From: Frankiales bacterium | GTDB taxonomy: Bacteria; Actinomycetota; Actinomycetes; Mycobacteriales; SCTD01 | DNA length: 64,000 nt | Reading direction: 5' to 3' | NCBI GenBank assembly: GCA_025465465.1 | Contig: JAODND010000033.1 | Span: 1-64,000, forward strand | Shown here: positions 1-9,334 of the stretch, in pieces | Layout: each line of letters begins with the position of its first letter | Position numbering within the stretch: position 1 is the first letter of the stretch | Program-made: the position numbers and the translations under genes | The notes under the pieces: generated by a model | Database searches by the model: none | What the model was told of the DNA's origin: nothing | The model's input: the letters and a program-made list of their open reading frames with translations, nothing else

Positions 1-575
1 GCGCCGACCTGGCTCTTGATGTCGTCACCGACGATCGGGACGCCGGCGTCGGTGAACTTCTGCGCCCACTCCGGCGTACCCGCGATGAAGACGGGCAGCG
101 CGTTGACGAAGCCGACCTTGGCGTCGAGGGCGCACTGCGCGTAGAACTTCGCCGCGTCCTCGGAGCCGACGGGCAGGTAGCAGATGAGGACGTCGACCTG
201 GGCGTCCTTGAGGGCCTGGACGACGTCCACCGGCTCCGCGTCGGACTCGTCGATCGTGAGGCGGTAGTACTTGCCGAGTCCGTCGAGGGTGGGACCGCGC
301 TGGACGGTCACGTCCATCGGCGGGACGTCGGCGATCTTGATGGTGTTGTTCTCGGAGGCGACGATGGCCTCGGAGAGGTCGAAGCCGACCTTCTTCGCGT
401 CCACGTCGAACGCGGCGACGAACTCGATGTCGCGGACGTGGTAGTCGCCCAGCTGGACGTGCATGAGACCCGGCACGCGGCCGGCCGGGTCGGCGTCGCG
501 GTAGTACTCGACGCCCTGGACGAGCGACGCGGCGCAGTTGCCAACGCCGACGATGGCTACTCGGACGGAACCCAT
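1..575 (-). CDS. ino1: Inositol-3-phosphate synthase, N-terminal part (runs off window start)
   Basis: Converts glucose 6-phosphate to 1L-myo-inositol 1-phosphate with NAD; in actinomycetes this feeds phosphatidylinositol, mannosylated lipids and mycothiol. The visible 191 residues begin [18 protein letters not shown], a Rossmann NAD-binding motif, and continue with segments typical of actinobacterial Ino1 ([41 protein letters not shown]). The start is the ATG whose complement ends at 575, preceded by a good AAGGAG ribosome site. The C-terminal half lies outside the window. The gene lies just downstream of a PadR regulator on the same strand, the arrangement seen at Rv0046c-Rv0047c in M. tuberculosis, so repression by that regulator is likely. 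Identification is by recognition of family sequence, not a search. Confidence 0.95.
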   Translation of the reverse strand, partial: MGSVRVAIVGVGNCAASLVQGVEYYRDADPAGRVPGLMHVQLGDYHVRDIEFVAAFDVDAKKVGFDLSEAIVASENNTIKIADVPPMDVTVQRGPTLDGLGKYYRLTIDESDAEPVDVVQALKDAQVDVLICYLPVGSEDAAKFYAQCALDAKVGFVNALPVFIAGTPEWAQKFTDAGVPIVGDDIKSQVG

Positions 576-615
576 AGTGGGCGTCTCCTTCTGTGTTCTC
601 TGGTGAGAGGGGGGG

Positions 616-1170
616 CTAGCGGGGCGGGACGTTGCGGCGCTCGGTCTCGATCAGCTCGGACAGCCAGCGGACCTCGCGGTCGACGGACTCGAGGCCGTGC
701 TCCTGGAGCTGCAGGGTGTAGCTGTCGAGGCGCTCACGGGTGCGGGCGAGGGAGCTGCGGACGCCCTCCCGACGCTGCTCGAGCCGCGCGCGGCGGCCCT
801 CGAGGATGCGGACGCGGACTTCGGGCTCGGTCTTGCTGAAGAACGCGAAGTGCACCCCGAACTGCTCGTCCTCCCAGGAGGACGGGCCCGCCTCGGCGAG
901 GAGCTCGGTGAAGCGCTCCTTGCCCTCGGCGGTGAGCTTGTAGACGACCTTCCCGCGCTTGCCCGTGAGCGGCGGGGCGCCGGCTACGACCTCGGCATCG
1001 CCCTCGTCCTCCGCGATCCAGCCGGCGTCCTTCATCCGGCGCAGGGAGGGGTAGAGCGAGCCGTAGGAGAAGGCCCGGAAGCTCCCGAGCGTCGCCTTGA
1101 GCCGCTGGCGCAGCTCGTAGCCGTGCAGGGGGCTCTCGTGCAACAGCCCGAGGACCGCGAGCTCGAGCAT
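616..1170 (-). CDS. PadR family transcriptional regulator
   Basis: A 184-residue DNA-binding repressor. Residues 1-75 form the PadR winged helix ([20 protein letters not shown], then [19 protein letters not shown]). The C-terminal half, about 95-180, is helical with heptad-like leucines, as expected for the PadR dimerisation region. The ATG is preceded by GGAGGACCAC, a strong ribosome site. It sits 40 bp upstream of ino1 on the same strand, so the two are probably co-transcribed and controlled together. The upstream region holds a 10-bp perfect inverted repeat (1192-1229) that looks like its operator. The synteny with mycobacterial Rv0047c supports a role at this locus. The ligand is unknown. 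Confidence 0.9.
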   Translation of the reverse strand: MLELAVLGLLHESPLHGYELRQRLKATLGSFRAFSYGSLYPSLRRMKDAGWIAEDEGDAEVVAGAPPLTGKRGKVVYKLTAEGKERFTELLAEAGPSSWEDEQFGVHFAFFSKTEPEVRVRILEGRRARLEQRREGVRSSLARTRERLDSYTLQLQEHGLESVDREVRWLSELIETERRNVPPR

Positions 1171-1191
1171 GTGGTCCTCCGATCTGCTCCT

Positions 1192-1229
1192 GCGATGTAT
1201 CCCGGGCTTATATCGCCGCGATACATCGC
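1192..1229. promoter_or_regulatory. Candidate PadR operator
   Basis: A perfect inverted repeat with arm GCGATGTATC (1192-1201) and its exact complement at 1220-1229 lies 22 bp upstream of the PadR start. A second, shorter dyad, TATCG-CCG-CGATA (1211-1223), is nested inside it. ATGT/ACAT half-sites and ATATCGCGATAT-like cores are typical of PadR operators in actinomycetes. Autoregulation of the PadR-ino1 unit is inferred. Confidence 0.6.
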
Positions 1230-1410
1230 GACGTCAGGACAGACCGTACGTCATGACGGGGCTCCGGGGCAACACGAGGTGAACCAGATGTGTCCTCGGA
1301 GCCAACACGGTGCCGCCCTGTCGAGGGAGTCCCGCTCAGCGGGATGACCTGCCTGGCGGCAGTGTGGGCGCGGGCGCACGATGCAGGAAACCCGTCCTGA
1401 GGAGCCTGCT

Positions 1411-2595
1411 GTGCCGAGTCCTGTGCTAGCCGCGATCGAGGAGCGCGCGGAGGAGATCGCCGCGTTCGGACCGGCCAGCGAGGCGGAGGGCAAGCTCACC
1501 GACGGCGCGGTGAAGGTGCTGCGCGACATCGGGATCATGAAGATGCTCGCGCCGAAGACCTACGGCGGTTCGGAGTCCCACCCGGTCGAATGGGCCGAGG
1601 CGGTGATGCGCCTGGGCAGCCTCGACGGCGCGACCGGCTGGCTGGGCGGCATCGTCGGCGTCCACCCGTGGGAGGTCGCGATGGCCGATCCCAAGGTGCA
1701 GGCGGAGATCTGGGGCGCCGACGACAACGTCTGGGTCGGGTCGCCGTACGCGCCGATGGGCGTCCTCAAGCCGGCCGACCAGGGCTATGTCTTCAACGGC
1801 CACTGGCAGTTCTCCAGCGGCACCGACCACTGCGACTGGCTGTTCCTCGGCGCGCTGCTCGGCGACGAGACCGGCGCGCCGATCATGCCGCCGAAGATGG
1901 TGCACGTCCTCATCCCGCGCTCCGACTACGAGATCGTCCAGGACAGCTGGGACGTCGTCGGCCTCAAGGGCACCGGCTCCAAGGACATCAAGGTCAAGGG
2001 CGCCTTCGTCCCCGACTACCGCGTGGTGAGCTACGACAAGCTGGCCGACGGCTCCCTCGCACGCGAGATGGGGCTGGACAACCCGCTCTACTCCGTACCC
2101 TTCTCCGGGATCTTCCCGCTCGGCATCACCTCGGCCGTGGTCGGCATCGCGGAGGGCGCACTCGCCCACCACCTCGCCTACCAGCGCGGCCGGGTGCAGA
2201 TCACGGGCACCAAGATCAAGGACGACCCGTACGTCCTCACCGCCATCGGTGAGGCCAGCGCCGAGATCCACGCGTCACGCACCGTGCTGCTCGACAACGT
2301 CAACCGGCTCTACGACGGGGTGGCGGCCGGCCGCACCTTCTCGTTCGCCGAGCGGGCCGACAGCCGCCGCAACCAGGTCTCCGCTGCCTGGCGGGCCGTC
2401 CGCGCCGTCGACGAGATCGTCGCCCGCTCGGGCGGCAACGGCCTGCGGATGGACCACCCGCTGCAGCGCTTCTGGCGCGACGCGCACATGGGCCTCGCCC
2501 ACGCCATCCACGTGCCTGGCTCCGTGAACCACGTGTCGGCGCTCGGCCAGGTCGGCTTCGAGGCGCCCCCGGGGCCGATGCGCGCCATGATCTGA
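1411..2595 (+). CDS. HsaA-like flavin-dependent monooxygenase (acyl-CoA dehydrogenase fold)
   Basis: About 394 residues with the acyl-CoA dehydrogenase type 2 fold used by two-component flavin hydroxylases. Recognisable segments shared with HsaA, the oxygenase of the steroid-ring-degrading HsaAB pair, are GATGWLGGIVGVHPWEVA, YAPMGVL, DVVGLKGTGSKDIKV, FVPDYRVVSY and PLQRFWRDAHMGLAHA. The enzyme would use reduced flavin from a separate reductase; none is adjacent. I placed the start at GTG 1411 because GAGGAG lies 6 bp ahead and the resulting length matches HsaA; an in-frame ATG at 1381 would add ten residues but has no ribosome site. There is no steroid cluster around it, so the substrate is open: phenolic or aromatic is a reasonable guess. 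Confidence 0.8.
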   Translation: MPSPVLAAIEERAEEIAAFGPASEAEGKLTDGAVKVLRDIGIMKMLAPKTYGGSESHPVEWAEAVMRLGSLDGATGWLGGIVGVHPWEVAMADPKVQAEIWGADDNVWVGSPYAPMGVLKPADQGYVFNGHWQFSSGTDHCDWLFLGALLGDETGAPIMPPKMVHVLIPRSDYEIVQDSWDVVGLKGTGSKDIKVKGAFVPDYRVVSYDKLADGSLAREMGLDNPLYSVPFSGIFPLGITSAVVGIAEGALAHHLAYQRGRVQITGTKIKDDPYVLTAIGEASAEIHASRTVLLDNVNRLYDGVAAGRTFSFAERADSRRNQVSAAWRAVRAVDEIVARSGGNGLRMDHPLQRFWRDAHMGLAHAIHVPGSVNHVSALGQVGFEAPPGPMRAMI

Positions 2596-2614
2596 GCGCG
2601 TTTATCGTTCGGGC

Positions 2615-3013
2615 ATGCGCCGGCGCGACGTGGTGGACCACGCCCTGCAGCGGCGAGCCGTGCTGTCCGACCTCTTCTCCGGGCGGGTCAGCGCGATGGA
2701 GCTCTGCGACGCCTCGCCCTACCTGAAGTCCGCCGCCAGGCGGCTCGGGGTCGAGACCGACCGCCTCTGTCCCGTGTGCCGCAAGGCGGCGTTGCACGAG
2801 GTGCTGTGGGTCTACGGCGACGCGATCGGCGACGCCGACGGGACGTCGCGCACGCTGGCCGAGGTGACGCGGCTCGCGACGGAGCGGCCCGACTTCGCCG
2901 TCTATGAGGTCGAGGTCTGCACTGCGTGCGACTGGAACCACCTGGTCCGGACCTGGCGCACCGGAACGCCAGGGACGCCGGTGGCCCGCAAGACCCGGCG
3001 ACGCGAGGCCTGA
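2615..3013 (+). CDS. DUF5318 family protein
   Basis: A 132-residue conserved actinobacterial protein of unknown function. It has two CxxC pairs, LCPVCRKA near residue 50 and EVCTACDWN near residue 108, that could bind a metal such as zinc. The last 15 residues are basic. In M. tuberculosis the equivalent gene (Rv0049) also lies directly ahead of ponA1, and the same order holds here with ponA1 starting about 65 bp downstream. The conserved pairing suggests a link to cell-wall synthesis, but no function is established. The start ATG lies 19 bp after the preceding stop and has no strong ribosome site. Confidence 0.8.
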   Translation: MRRRDVVDHALQRRAVLSDLFSGRVSAMELCDASPYLKSAARRLGVETDRLCPVCRKAALHEVLWVYGDAIGDADGTSRTLAEVTRLATERPDFAVYEVEVCTACDWNHLVRTWRTGTPGTPVARKTRRREA

Positions 3014-3077
3014 GCCGCCCCTGAGGCACGACGTCGGCCTCGGCATGGATCTGTCACCGCTGGGGCAGAGTGGAGCA

Positions 3078-5156
3078 GTGATCACCTGGTTTCGCCGCCT
3101 GTCCTGGCCCAAGCGCCTCCTCGCCACCGGTGGCGGACTGTTCCTGCTCCTCGTGGTGCTCGTCGTCATCGGCTACCTGACGACCTCGGTGCCCAACCCC
3201 AACAAGATCGCCACCGACCAGGCCACCCAGATCACCTACTGGAGCGGGACACCCGTCGGATCGCTGGGCAAGAACCGCGTGATCGTCCCGCTGTCGGCAG
3301 TCAGCAAGGACGCGCAGCACGCGGTGCTGGCCGCCGAGGACCGGGAGTTCTACTCCGAGCCGGGCATCAGCCTCAAGGGCATCGGCCGGGCGCTGTTCGC
3401 GAACGTGCAGGCCGGGGGGGTCCAGCAGGGTGGCTCGACCATCACCCAGCAGTACGCGAAGAACGCCTTCCTGACGCAGGACAGGACCTTCACCCGCAAG
3501 ATCAAAGAGGTGTTCATCGCGGTCAAGATGAGCCAGACGGTGAGCAAGGACACGATCCTCGAGGACTACCTCAACACCATCTACTTCGGGCGCGGTGCCT
3601 ATGGCATCGAGGCCGCTGCCCAGACCTACTTCCACACGCCTGCGGCACACCTCACCGCTGCCCAGGGCGCGGTCCTGGCGAGCAGCATCCGCTCCCCCGC
3701 CGGATACGACCCGGCCCACCACCTGGCCAAGGCCAAGGACCGCTGGGCGTTCGTCGTCAAGGGGATGACCGACAAGGGCTGGTTGAACGCCGCCGACGCG
3801 GCGGCCCTGCGCTACCCAGCTGTCGATCCGATCAAGCAGGACGCGTCGTTCCCGGGGACGCTCGACTACGTCCGGCAGCAGGTGATCGCGGAGCTGGGCA
3901 CACACGGCATCACCGAGAGCCAGCTGCAGAGCGGCGGCCTGCAGGTCAGGACGACCATCGACAAGCAGGCCGAGGACGCCGCGGTCACCACCGAGCAGAA
4001 GCTCGTGGAGGCGCAGTCCTCCGGCACCAACCCTCCGGTGTCCGCCCTGGTCTCGATCGAGCCTCGCACCGGTCGCGTGGTGGCCTACTACGGCGGCAAG
4101 GGCGGCGGTTTCGACTACGCCAGCGACGGGCGGGTCCAGCCGGGGTCGTCGATGAAGCCCTACGTGCTGGCCACGGCGCTGACCGAGGGCAAGAGCCTGT
4201 CGACCCAGTACGACGGCTCCTCCCCGCAGACCGTGTGCGGGCAGCTCGCGCACAACGACTCCGGCGACCCCCCGTTCGGCAACATCGACCTGGCCACCGG
4301 GCTCGAGTTCTCCGTCAACACCGTCTATCTGCACCTCGCCTGCGACGTGGGTCCGAACAAGATCCGCGACCTCGCGCACAAGGCGGGCCTCGGTCCGGAC
4401 CCGCTCGACGGGCAGGGCTCGCCCAGTGCCCAGATCGCGCTGGGCTCGGGTGGTTACGAGATCCGCCCGATCGACCAGGCGGACGGATACGCCACCTTTG
4501 CCGGCCAGGGCGTCCAGGCCGACCCCTACTTCGTCGAGGCGGTCTACCGGGTCCACAACGGCAAGCGCGACAGCAAGCCGTTCTACACCCACAAGCAGCA
4601 GCACCAGACCGCCTTCTCCGCCGATGTCGCGGCGGACGCCACGTCGGCCATGGTCAAGGTGGTCCAGGGCGGCACCGGCACGAACGCCCAGCTGTCGGGC
4701 CGACCGACAGCGGGCAAGACCGGCACGACCGGCAAGAACACGAACGCCTGGTTCTGCGGGTTCACCCCACAGCTCGCCACCGCGGTCTGGATCGGCAACG
4801 TCCACGGTGGCACCGTGACCCTCGGCGGGAAGAAGGGGATCTACGGCGGGACGGTGCCGGCGCAGATCTTCAAGCAGTACATGGATGCCGCGCTGCAGGG
4901 CAAGCCGGTCATGCAGTTCCCGCCGAAGGTGGGCGTCGGAACAGCCACGACGCCGAGCGTCACCGCCACGACCACCTCGACCCCGACCGTGACGGCGACG
5001 CCGTCGAAGCTGCCGGTCTCACCTCCGCCGGTCTCGCCGACGGGCATCCCGACGATCCTCCCGACGTCGCCGCCACCGGCGACCCAGCCGCCACCGTCGA
5101 GCTCCCCGTCGCCACCAGCACCGTCGCAAGCCGCATCTCCCGCAGCCTCGCCCTAG
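3078..5156 (+). CDS. ponA1: Class A penicillin-binding protein (bifunctional transglycosylase/transpeptidase)
   Basis: Polymerises lipid II into glycan strands and cross-links the peptides; anchored in the cytoplasmic membrane with catalytic domains outside. With the GTG start at 3078 it has 692 residues: a transmembrane helix at about 14-34; a GT51 transglycosylase domain at about 65-235 with the EDREF motif (Glu87), GGSTITQQYAKN (118-129) and the RKIKE segment; then a transpeptidase domain with the SSMK active-site motif (Ser357, Lys360), SVN (412-414) and KTG (547-549). The tail from about 610 is rich in Pro, Ser and Thr, as in mycobacterial PonA1. An upstream in-frame ATG (3045) is an alternative start; reading further upstream would run into the DUF5318 gene. 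Position ahead of the mannosyltransferases and rpsF matches Rv0050. Confidence 0.93.
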   Translation: MITWFRRLSWPKRLLATGGGLFLLLVVLVVIGYLTTSVPNPNKIATDQATQITYWSGTPVGSLGKNRVIVPLSAVSKDAQHAVLAAEDREFYSEPGISLKGIGRALFANVQAGGVQQGGSTITQQYAKNAFLTQDRTFTRKIKEVFIAVKMSQTVSKDTILEDYLNTIYFGRGAYGIEAAAQTYFHTPAAHLTAAQGAVLASSIRSPAGYDPAHHLAKAKDRWAFVVKGMTDKGWLNAADAAALRYPAVDPIKQDASFPGTLDYVRQQVIAELGTHGITESQLQSGGLQVRTTIDKQAEDAAVTTEQKLVEAQSSGTNPPVSALVSIEPRTGRVVAYYGGKGGGFDYASDGRVQPGSSMKPYVLATALTEGKSLSTQYDGSSPQTVCGQLAHNDSGDPPFGNIDLATGLEFSVNTVYLHLACDVGPNKIRDLAHKAGLGPDPLDGQGSPSAQIALGSGGYEIRPIDQADGYATFAGQGVQADPYFVEAVYRVHNGKRDSKPFYTHKQQHQTAFSADVAADATSAMVKVVQGGTGTNAQLSGRPTAGKTGTTGKNTNAWFCGFTPQLATAVWIGNVHGGTVTLGGKKGIYGGTVPAQIFKQYMDAALQGKPVMQFPPKVGVGTATTPSVTATTTSTPTVTATPSKLPVSPPPVSPTGIPTILPTSPPPATQPPPSSSPSPPAPSQAASPAASP

Positions 5157-5187
5157 GGTTCGCCGCCGCGCCGTAGTGTCTGCTGCC

Positions 5188-6855
5188 GTGACTGCCCCGC
5201 TCGTGCTGCCGTCCCGTGACGACCCGGTGGCGGCTGGTGCTGCCGACGCGATCGGCGGCCCACCAGGCGCACACGCGCGGCTGGGCCGGGCACGGTTCTG
5301 GACCCCGATGCGGGTGCTGCTCGCGTTCGTCGCACTCACGTCGCTGCTCGGCTTCGCGCAGAAGGCCCCGTGCCGCAGTGGCAGCACCTGGCAGCACGAG
5401 TACCAGTACACCCGCGCCTGCTACACGGATGTGGTCGCGCTCTACAGCGCCGAGGGACTGTCGGACGGCAAGACCCCGTACTACCAGCACCCCGTCGAGT
5501 ACCCCGTCGTCATCGGCGGCGTCATGTGGGTCTCTTCCGGACTGGCCCGCGGCCTCGAGTCGCTGCACCACGACAGCGACACCCAGAAGGCGCTCGACCA
5601 GCTCGCCGCGGCGACCACCCCCGCTGACGCGACGAAGGCCCGCAGCTCCGTCGACTACCGCAAGGCGATCGCGCGCGGCCGGCACTTCTACGACGTGACG
5701 TGGGCACTCATGACCGCCTGCGCGATGATCGTCGTGATCGCGCTCGCGAAGAGCGCGGGACGACGGCCGTGGGACGCCGCGATGTTCGCGCTGTCACCGG
5801 CGCTGCTGCTGCACGCCACCACCAACTGGGACCTGGTGGCCGTCGCCTTCGCGACCCTCGGCGTGTGGGCCTGGGCCCGCAAGCACCCGGTGCTGGCCGG
5901 CGTGCTGTTCGGGCTGGGCACCGCCACGAAGCTCTACCCCGTCCTGTTCCTCATCCCGCTGCTCGGGCTCTGCCTCCGCGGCCGGCGGATGAAGGCCTGG
6001 GGCGCGGTGGCGGCCGCGACCCTGGTCACGGCGATCGGACTGACGCTGCCCTTCTACCTGACGGCACCCCACTACGCCGACATCAACGGCTCGCCGGTGA
6101 AGGTGCCGGTGTCGAGCGTGCTTCCGCTGCACTGCCAGATCACCGAGGCCGGCGTCACGCACCTCGACACCGGGCGCTGCCCCACGAAGGTCCCGGCCGG
6201 CGAGACGGCCGTGCAGGTGACCAACGCGGTCTACCGGTTCTTCGACCTCAACGAGACCCGCGGCGCCGACTGGGACTCGCTCTACCTCCAGGTCATCGAC
6301 GCGCGCGGCTGGACGAGCGGCAACAACTGGTTCTCGCGGCTGGTCGCGCAGACCGGCCCGACGCCGACCGAGCTGAACGCGGTGGTCGCCGCGGGCGTGC
6401 TCCTGGTGGCCGCTGGGGTGGTCGTGCTGTGCCTCGTCGCTCCACGCCGACCCCGGGTGCCCCAGGTCCTGTTCCTCATGCTCACCGGGTTCCTGCTGGT
6501 CAACAAGGTCGACAGCCCGCAGTACGTCTTGTGGCTCGTTCCCCTCGCCGTCCTTGCCCGACCACGATGGCGGTTGTTCCTCGCCTGGCAGGTGACCGAG
6601 GTGCTGGTGCTCGTGTCGCGCTTCTACTTCTTCATCGGCAACGACGCGCTGAGCAAGGGCCGCAGCGAGGGCATCGACATGAAGTGGTTCTTCGCCGCGG
6701 TGCTGCTGCGTGACGTGCTGCTGGTCGTCTACAGCGCCTTCGTGATCCGCGAGATCTGGCGTCCCGACACCGACGTCGTGCGGGCCGAGGGCCAGGACGA
6801 CCCCGCCGGTGGCGTGCTCGACGGCGCCCCCGACAGGTCCGCCGCCCCCGCATGA
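5188..6855 (+). CDS. GT87-type polytopic mannosyltransferase
   Basis: A membrane protein of about 556 residues with a short soluble N-terminus and about ten hydrophobic segments, for example LLAFVALTSLLGFA, TACAMIVVIALAKSAG, VLAGVLFGLGTATKLYPVLF and LRDVLLVVYSAFVIREIW. The YSAEG...PYYQHPVEYPVV region early in the protein and TKLYP are typical of the GT87 (DUF2029) family, which uses polyprenyl-phosphate mannose outside the membrane to extend cell-envelope glycolipids. M. tuberculosis has a homologue (Rv0051) at this same position. Starts at GTG 5188 or GTG 5176; a TAGTGT -10-like hexamer (5174-5179) would make a leaderless GTG 5188 plausible. The stop overlaps the next start by 4 bp, implying co-transcription. 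Confidence 0.82.
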   Translation: MTAPLVLPSRDDPVAAGAADAIGGPPGAHARLGRARFWTPMRVLLAFVALTSLLGFAQKAPCRSGSTWQHEYQYTRACYTDVVALYSAEGLSDGKTPYYQHPVEYPVVIGGVMWVSSGLARGLESLHHDSDTQKALDQLAAATTPADATKARSSVDYRKAIARGRHFYDVTWALMTACAMIVVIALAKSAGRRPWDAAMFALSPALLLHATTNWDLVAVAFATLGVWAWARKHPVLAGVLFGLGTATKLYPVLFLIPLLGLCLRGRRMKAWGAVAAATLVTAIGLTLPFYLTAPHYADINGSPVKVPVSSVLPLHCQITEAGVTHLDTGRCPTKVPAGETAVQVTNAVYRFFDLNETRGADWDSLYLQVIDARGWTSGNNWFSRLVAQTGPTPTELNAVVAAGVLLVAAGVVVLCLVAPRRPRVPQVLFLMLTGFLLVNKVDSPQYVLWLVPLAVLARPRWRLFLAWQVTEVLVLVSRFYFFIGNDALSKGRSEGIDMKWFFAAVLLRDVLLVVYSAFVIREIWRPDTDVVRAEGQDDPAGGVLDGAPDRSAAPA

Positions 6856-7922
6856 CCGCACTGCGCACGTGGGTGGCCAGCCGGGTCGCCGTCGCCGTGC
6901 TCGTGCTGGCCGCCACCCAGCAGGTGTTCGGCGGTCGCGGCGAGGGCTGGCTCGCCGGGTGGGACAGCTGGGACGTCACGCTGTTCCGCAAGATCGCCGA
7001 GTTCGGGTACGACGGCTACCCGCAGCACTACCCCGACAAGGACATCGCCGCGTTCTTCCCAGGCTTCCCGTTCGTGCTTCGCGTGGTGCATGCCGTGGTG
7101 CCGTCGTGGACCGCCGCCGGGCTCCTCGTGTCCTTCCTCGCGGGTGCCGTCGCCGTCGTCTACCTCTCCCGGCTCGCCGAGCTCGACGGAGCCGACGGGT
7201 CCCGCGCCGTCCTGCTCCTCGCCCTGTCGCCGTACGCGGTCTTCTTGGCGGTGGGCTACAGCGAGTCGCTGTTCCTCGCGTGTGCGGTTCCCGGCTGGTA
7301 CGCCGCCCGTCGCGGGCGCTGGGAGGCCGCGTCGCTGCTGGTCGCCGGCGCCTGCCTGGTCCGGATCAGCGGGCTGTTCCTCGCGATCGGGCTGCTGGTG
7401 CTCTGGGCCACCACGTCACGGGAGCGCCGCGCGATCCCGTGGCTGGCCGCGCCGTTCGTCGCCCTGATCGGGTACATGGCCTACCTGCACCACCTGTCCG
7501 GCGACTGGCTGCGCTGGCAGCATGCGCAGGCCGAGGGCTGGGGCCGGCACCTCACCTCGCCATGGGCCTCGTTGCGCGCGACCTGGGATGCGGCGCACTC
7601 GGCGGGGCTCAGCGCGGAGTTCCGCTGGTCCTACGACGCGCAGATCGTCTGCGTCGCCGTCGGTGTCCTCGTCGTGGCGGTGTCGCTGGCCCGCAAGGAG
7701 TGGGGCGAGGCGGTCTACGTCGGGCTGTCGGTCGCGGCGCTCGCGACCTCGACCGTCTACCTGTCGATCGAGCGGGCGACCCTGCTGTGGTTCCCGCTCT
7801 GGGTGATGCTCGCGAGGTGGGCGTCAGCGCGGCCGTGGCTGCAGTGGGCCTACGTCGCTCTTGCCACCCCGCTCATGGTGACGGGAGTCCTGACCTTCCA
7901 CGACGGCCGCTGGGCCGGCTAA
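6852..7922 (+). CDS. PIG-V-like mannosyltransferase family integral membrane protein
   Basis: A 356-residue polytopic protein. The first loop has WDSWDVTLFRKIAEFGYDGYP followed by IAAFFPGFPFVLR, the WDxxxF...FFPxxP pattern of PIG-V (GPI mannosyltransferase 2-like) proteins, in which early acidic residues are catalytic. About eight hydrophobic segments follow. Bacterial members are thought to transfer mannose from a polyprenyl-phosphate donor to lipids or proteins outside the membrane; the acceptor here is unknown. The ATG overlaps the preceding GT87 gene (ATGA), so the two work together in all likelihood. The last 99 bases overlap the convergent amidase gene, an unusually long tail-to-tail overlap. 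Confidence 0.8.
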   Translation: MTALRTWVASRVAVAVLVLAATQQVFGGRGEGWLAGWDSWDVTLFRKIAEFGYDGYPQHYPDKDIAAFFPGFPFVLRVVHAVVPSWTAAGLLVSFLAGAVAVVYLSRLAELDGADGSRAVLLLALSPYAVFLAVGYSESLFLACAVPGWYAARRGRWEAASLLVAGACLVRISGLFLAIGLLVLWATTSRERRAIPWLAAPFVALIGYMAYLHHLSGDWLRWQHAQAEGWGRHLTSPWASLRATWDAAHSAGLSAEFRWSYDAQIVCVAVGVLVVAVSLARKEWGEAVYVGLSVAALATSTVYLSIERATLLWFPLWVMLARWASARPWLQWAYVALATPLMVTGVLTFHDGRWAG

Positions 7923-9242
7923 CCACATCGACGGGTGGGGGAGGCCGGCCTGGAAGGTGGCGCTCCGGGCGAGCGGGTCGTGGAAGCCGTCATCGGCGCT
8001 GACCGTCCAGGTGTAGCTGCCGGGCATGGCCGGCAGGGGCAGGACTCCCTGGCTCATCCCGTCCCAACCGAGGTGCGGGTGCGCACTGGTGCCGGTGGCG
8101 CTGGCCACGACGGTACCGTGGCTGTCGCGGAAGAACGCCCGCCACGGCACCGCAGTCGACAGGGTCACGTCCAGCACGACGGGCGTCGGCGCGTGCAGCG
8201 GTGCCCCGGTGAGCTGGGCGTCGACGATCCGCGGAGCGGCGTGCATGGCGGTCCACCCGAGCGCCCGCAGGTGCGGCAGGTCCTGCTGCAGCGATCCGGG
8301 GCACTCGGTGATGCCGGTCTCACCGTGCCCGAAGACGCGGTGCAGAGTCACGACCCGGCCGCTCGGATACCGCGGGGAGCCGTGGCTGGTGATCCGCACG
8401 GTCGTCCGCGGATCGAAGTGCCACGTCGTGGCGGCGTAGCCGATGACCCTGGCCAGCGCCTTCTCGGCGGCGACCGAGGCAGTCGTGTGCGTCATGTCGC
8501 CGAGCATCGCGACGCCGAGCGTGCCGGTGTTGAAGCCCTGGGCGTGCGAGCCGATCGTCGCCCGGCCGAGGCCGCCGCGCCGGCCCTCCCACACGCGGCC
8601 GTACTGGTCGACCAGCAGGTTGTAGCCGAGGTCGGACCAGCCGCGTGTCTTCACGTGGTACGCGTAGTCGGCACGGATGAGCGCCGGCACGTCCGACGGG
8701 CTGTAGCCGTTCGCGTTGTCGGTGTGGTGGACGGTCACGGCGACCACCCCGGAGGCGTACGACGGTGAGTGCCGCACCCAGGACTCGTCGGCGCCCCAGT
8801 CGGCGCGGGTCTGCACCTCACCCAGGATCGGTCGGCCGACAGCCGCGTGCGCCGCAGCAACGCCGAGGGTCAGGCGGGCGCGACCGTCTGAGACCCGGGC
8901 CAGCCGGACGTCCCTCGCCGTCCCGCTGACCTGGAGCTGCACGAGGTCTGCCGTTGCCGGCCGCCACAGCGGCTCAGTGCCGGGGATGCCCTCGTCGCCC
9001 GTGTCCTGGTCAGCCGTCTGCCAGGTGGACCAGCCGGTTGGGCTGTGCCAGCGGAGGCGGACCGTCGCCTGCCCGGCGGTCCAGGCGACGCCGAGGAGAC
9101 GCTCATGGGACAGGGCCGCTGTCGTCGTACCGAGGGTGAGCGCTGTCGACGTGACGAGGTCGTCGACGGGACCGGCGGAAGACACGGCGGGCAGGACGGT
9201 CAGCCCCGTCAGGGCGAGCGTGACCACGAGCAGACGACGCAA
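7824..9242 (-). CDS. Secreted PGRP/amidase-2 type N-acetylmuramoyl-L-alanine amidase
   Basis: A 472-residue exported peptidoglycan amidase. It has a signal peptide at residues 1-23 (MRRLLVVTLALTGLTVLPAV...), a sandwich-type N-terminal domain, and a PGRP domain from about 140 to 320. Zinc-site motifs are visible: VTVHHTDN, HRVFGHGETGITECPG with its His and Cys, and the conserved DLGYNLLVDQYGRVWEGR. A C-terminal beta domain of about 120 residues follows, resembling FlgD-like or Ig-like modules (SYTWTVSADDG). The start is a TTG at 9242, chosen because it gives a complete signal peptide; the next in-frame GTG would remove the positive n-region. The 3' end overlaps the mannosyltransferase gene on the other strand by 99 bp, so the last 33 residues deserve checking. 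Confidence 0.85.
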   Translation of the reverse strand: MRRLLVVTLALTGLTVLPAVSSAGPVDDLVTSTALTLGTTTAALSHERLLGVAWTAGQATVRLRWHSPTGWSTWQTADQDTGDEGIPGTEPLWRPATADLVQLQVSGTARDVRLARVSDGRARLTLGVAAAHAAVGRPILGEVQTRADWGADESWVRHSPSYASGVVAVTVHHTDNANGYSPSDVPALIRADYAYHVKTRGWSDLGYNLLVDQYGRVWEGRRGGLGRATIGSHAQGFNTGTLGVAMLGDMTHTTASVAAEKALARVIGYAATTWHFDPRTTVRITSHGSPRYPSGRVVTLHRVFGHGETGITECPGSLQQDLPHLRALGWTAMHAAPRIVDAQLTGAPLHAPTPVVLDVTLSTAVPWRAFFRDSHGTVVASATGTSAHPHLGWDGMSQGVLPLPAMPGSYTWTVSADDGFHDPLARSATFQAGLPHPSMWLAGPAAVVEGQDSRHHERGGKSDVGPLQPRPR

Positions 9243-9334
9243 GAGGGGAGTCCTTCGACGGGCTGGGACACGCAGGGTCCCGTCCGGATCCCTTGATCAC
9301 AAGGGGATCTGCCGCCTTTGTCCGGTTCTGTTAC

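Noticed and set aside
2904..3077. Upstream extension of ponA1
   Set aside because: It would overlap the DUF5318 gene for over 100 bases and lacks a ribosome site; the residues are not like penicillin-binding protein N-termini.
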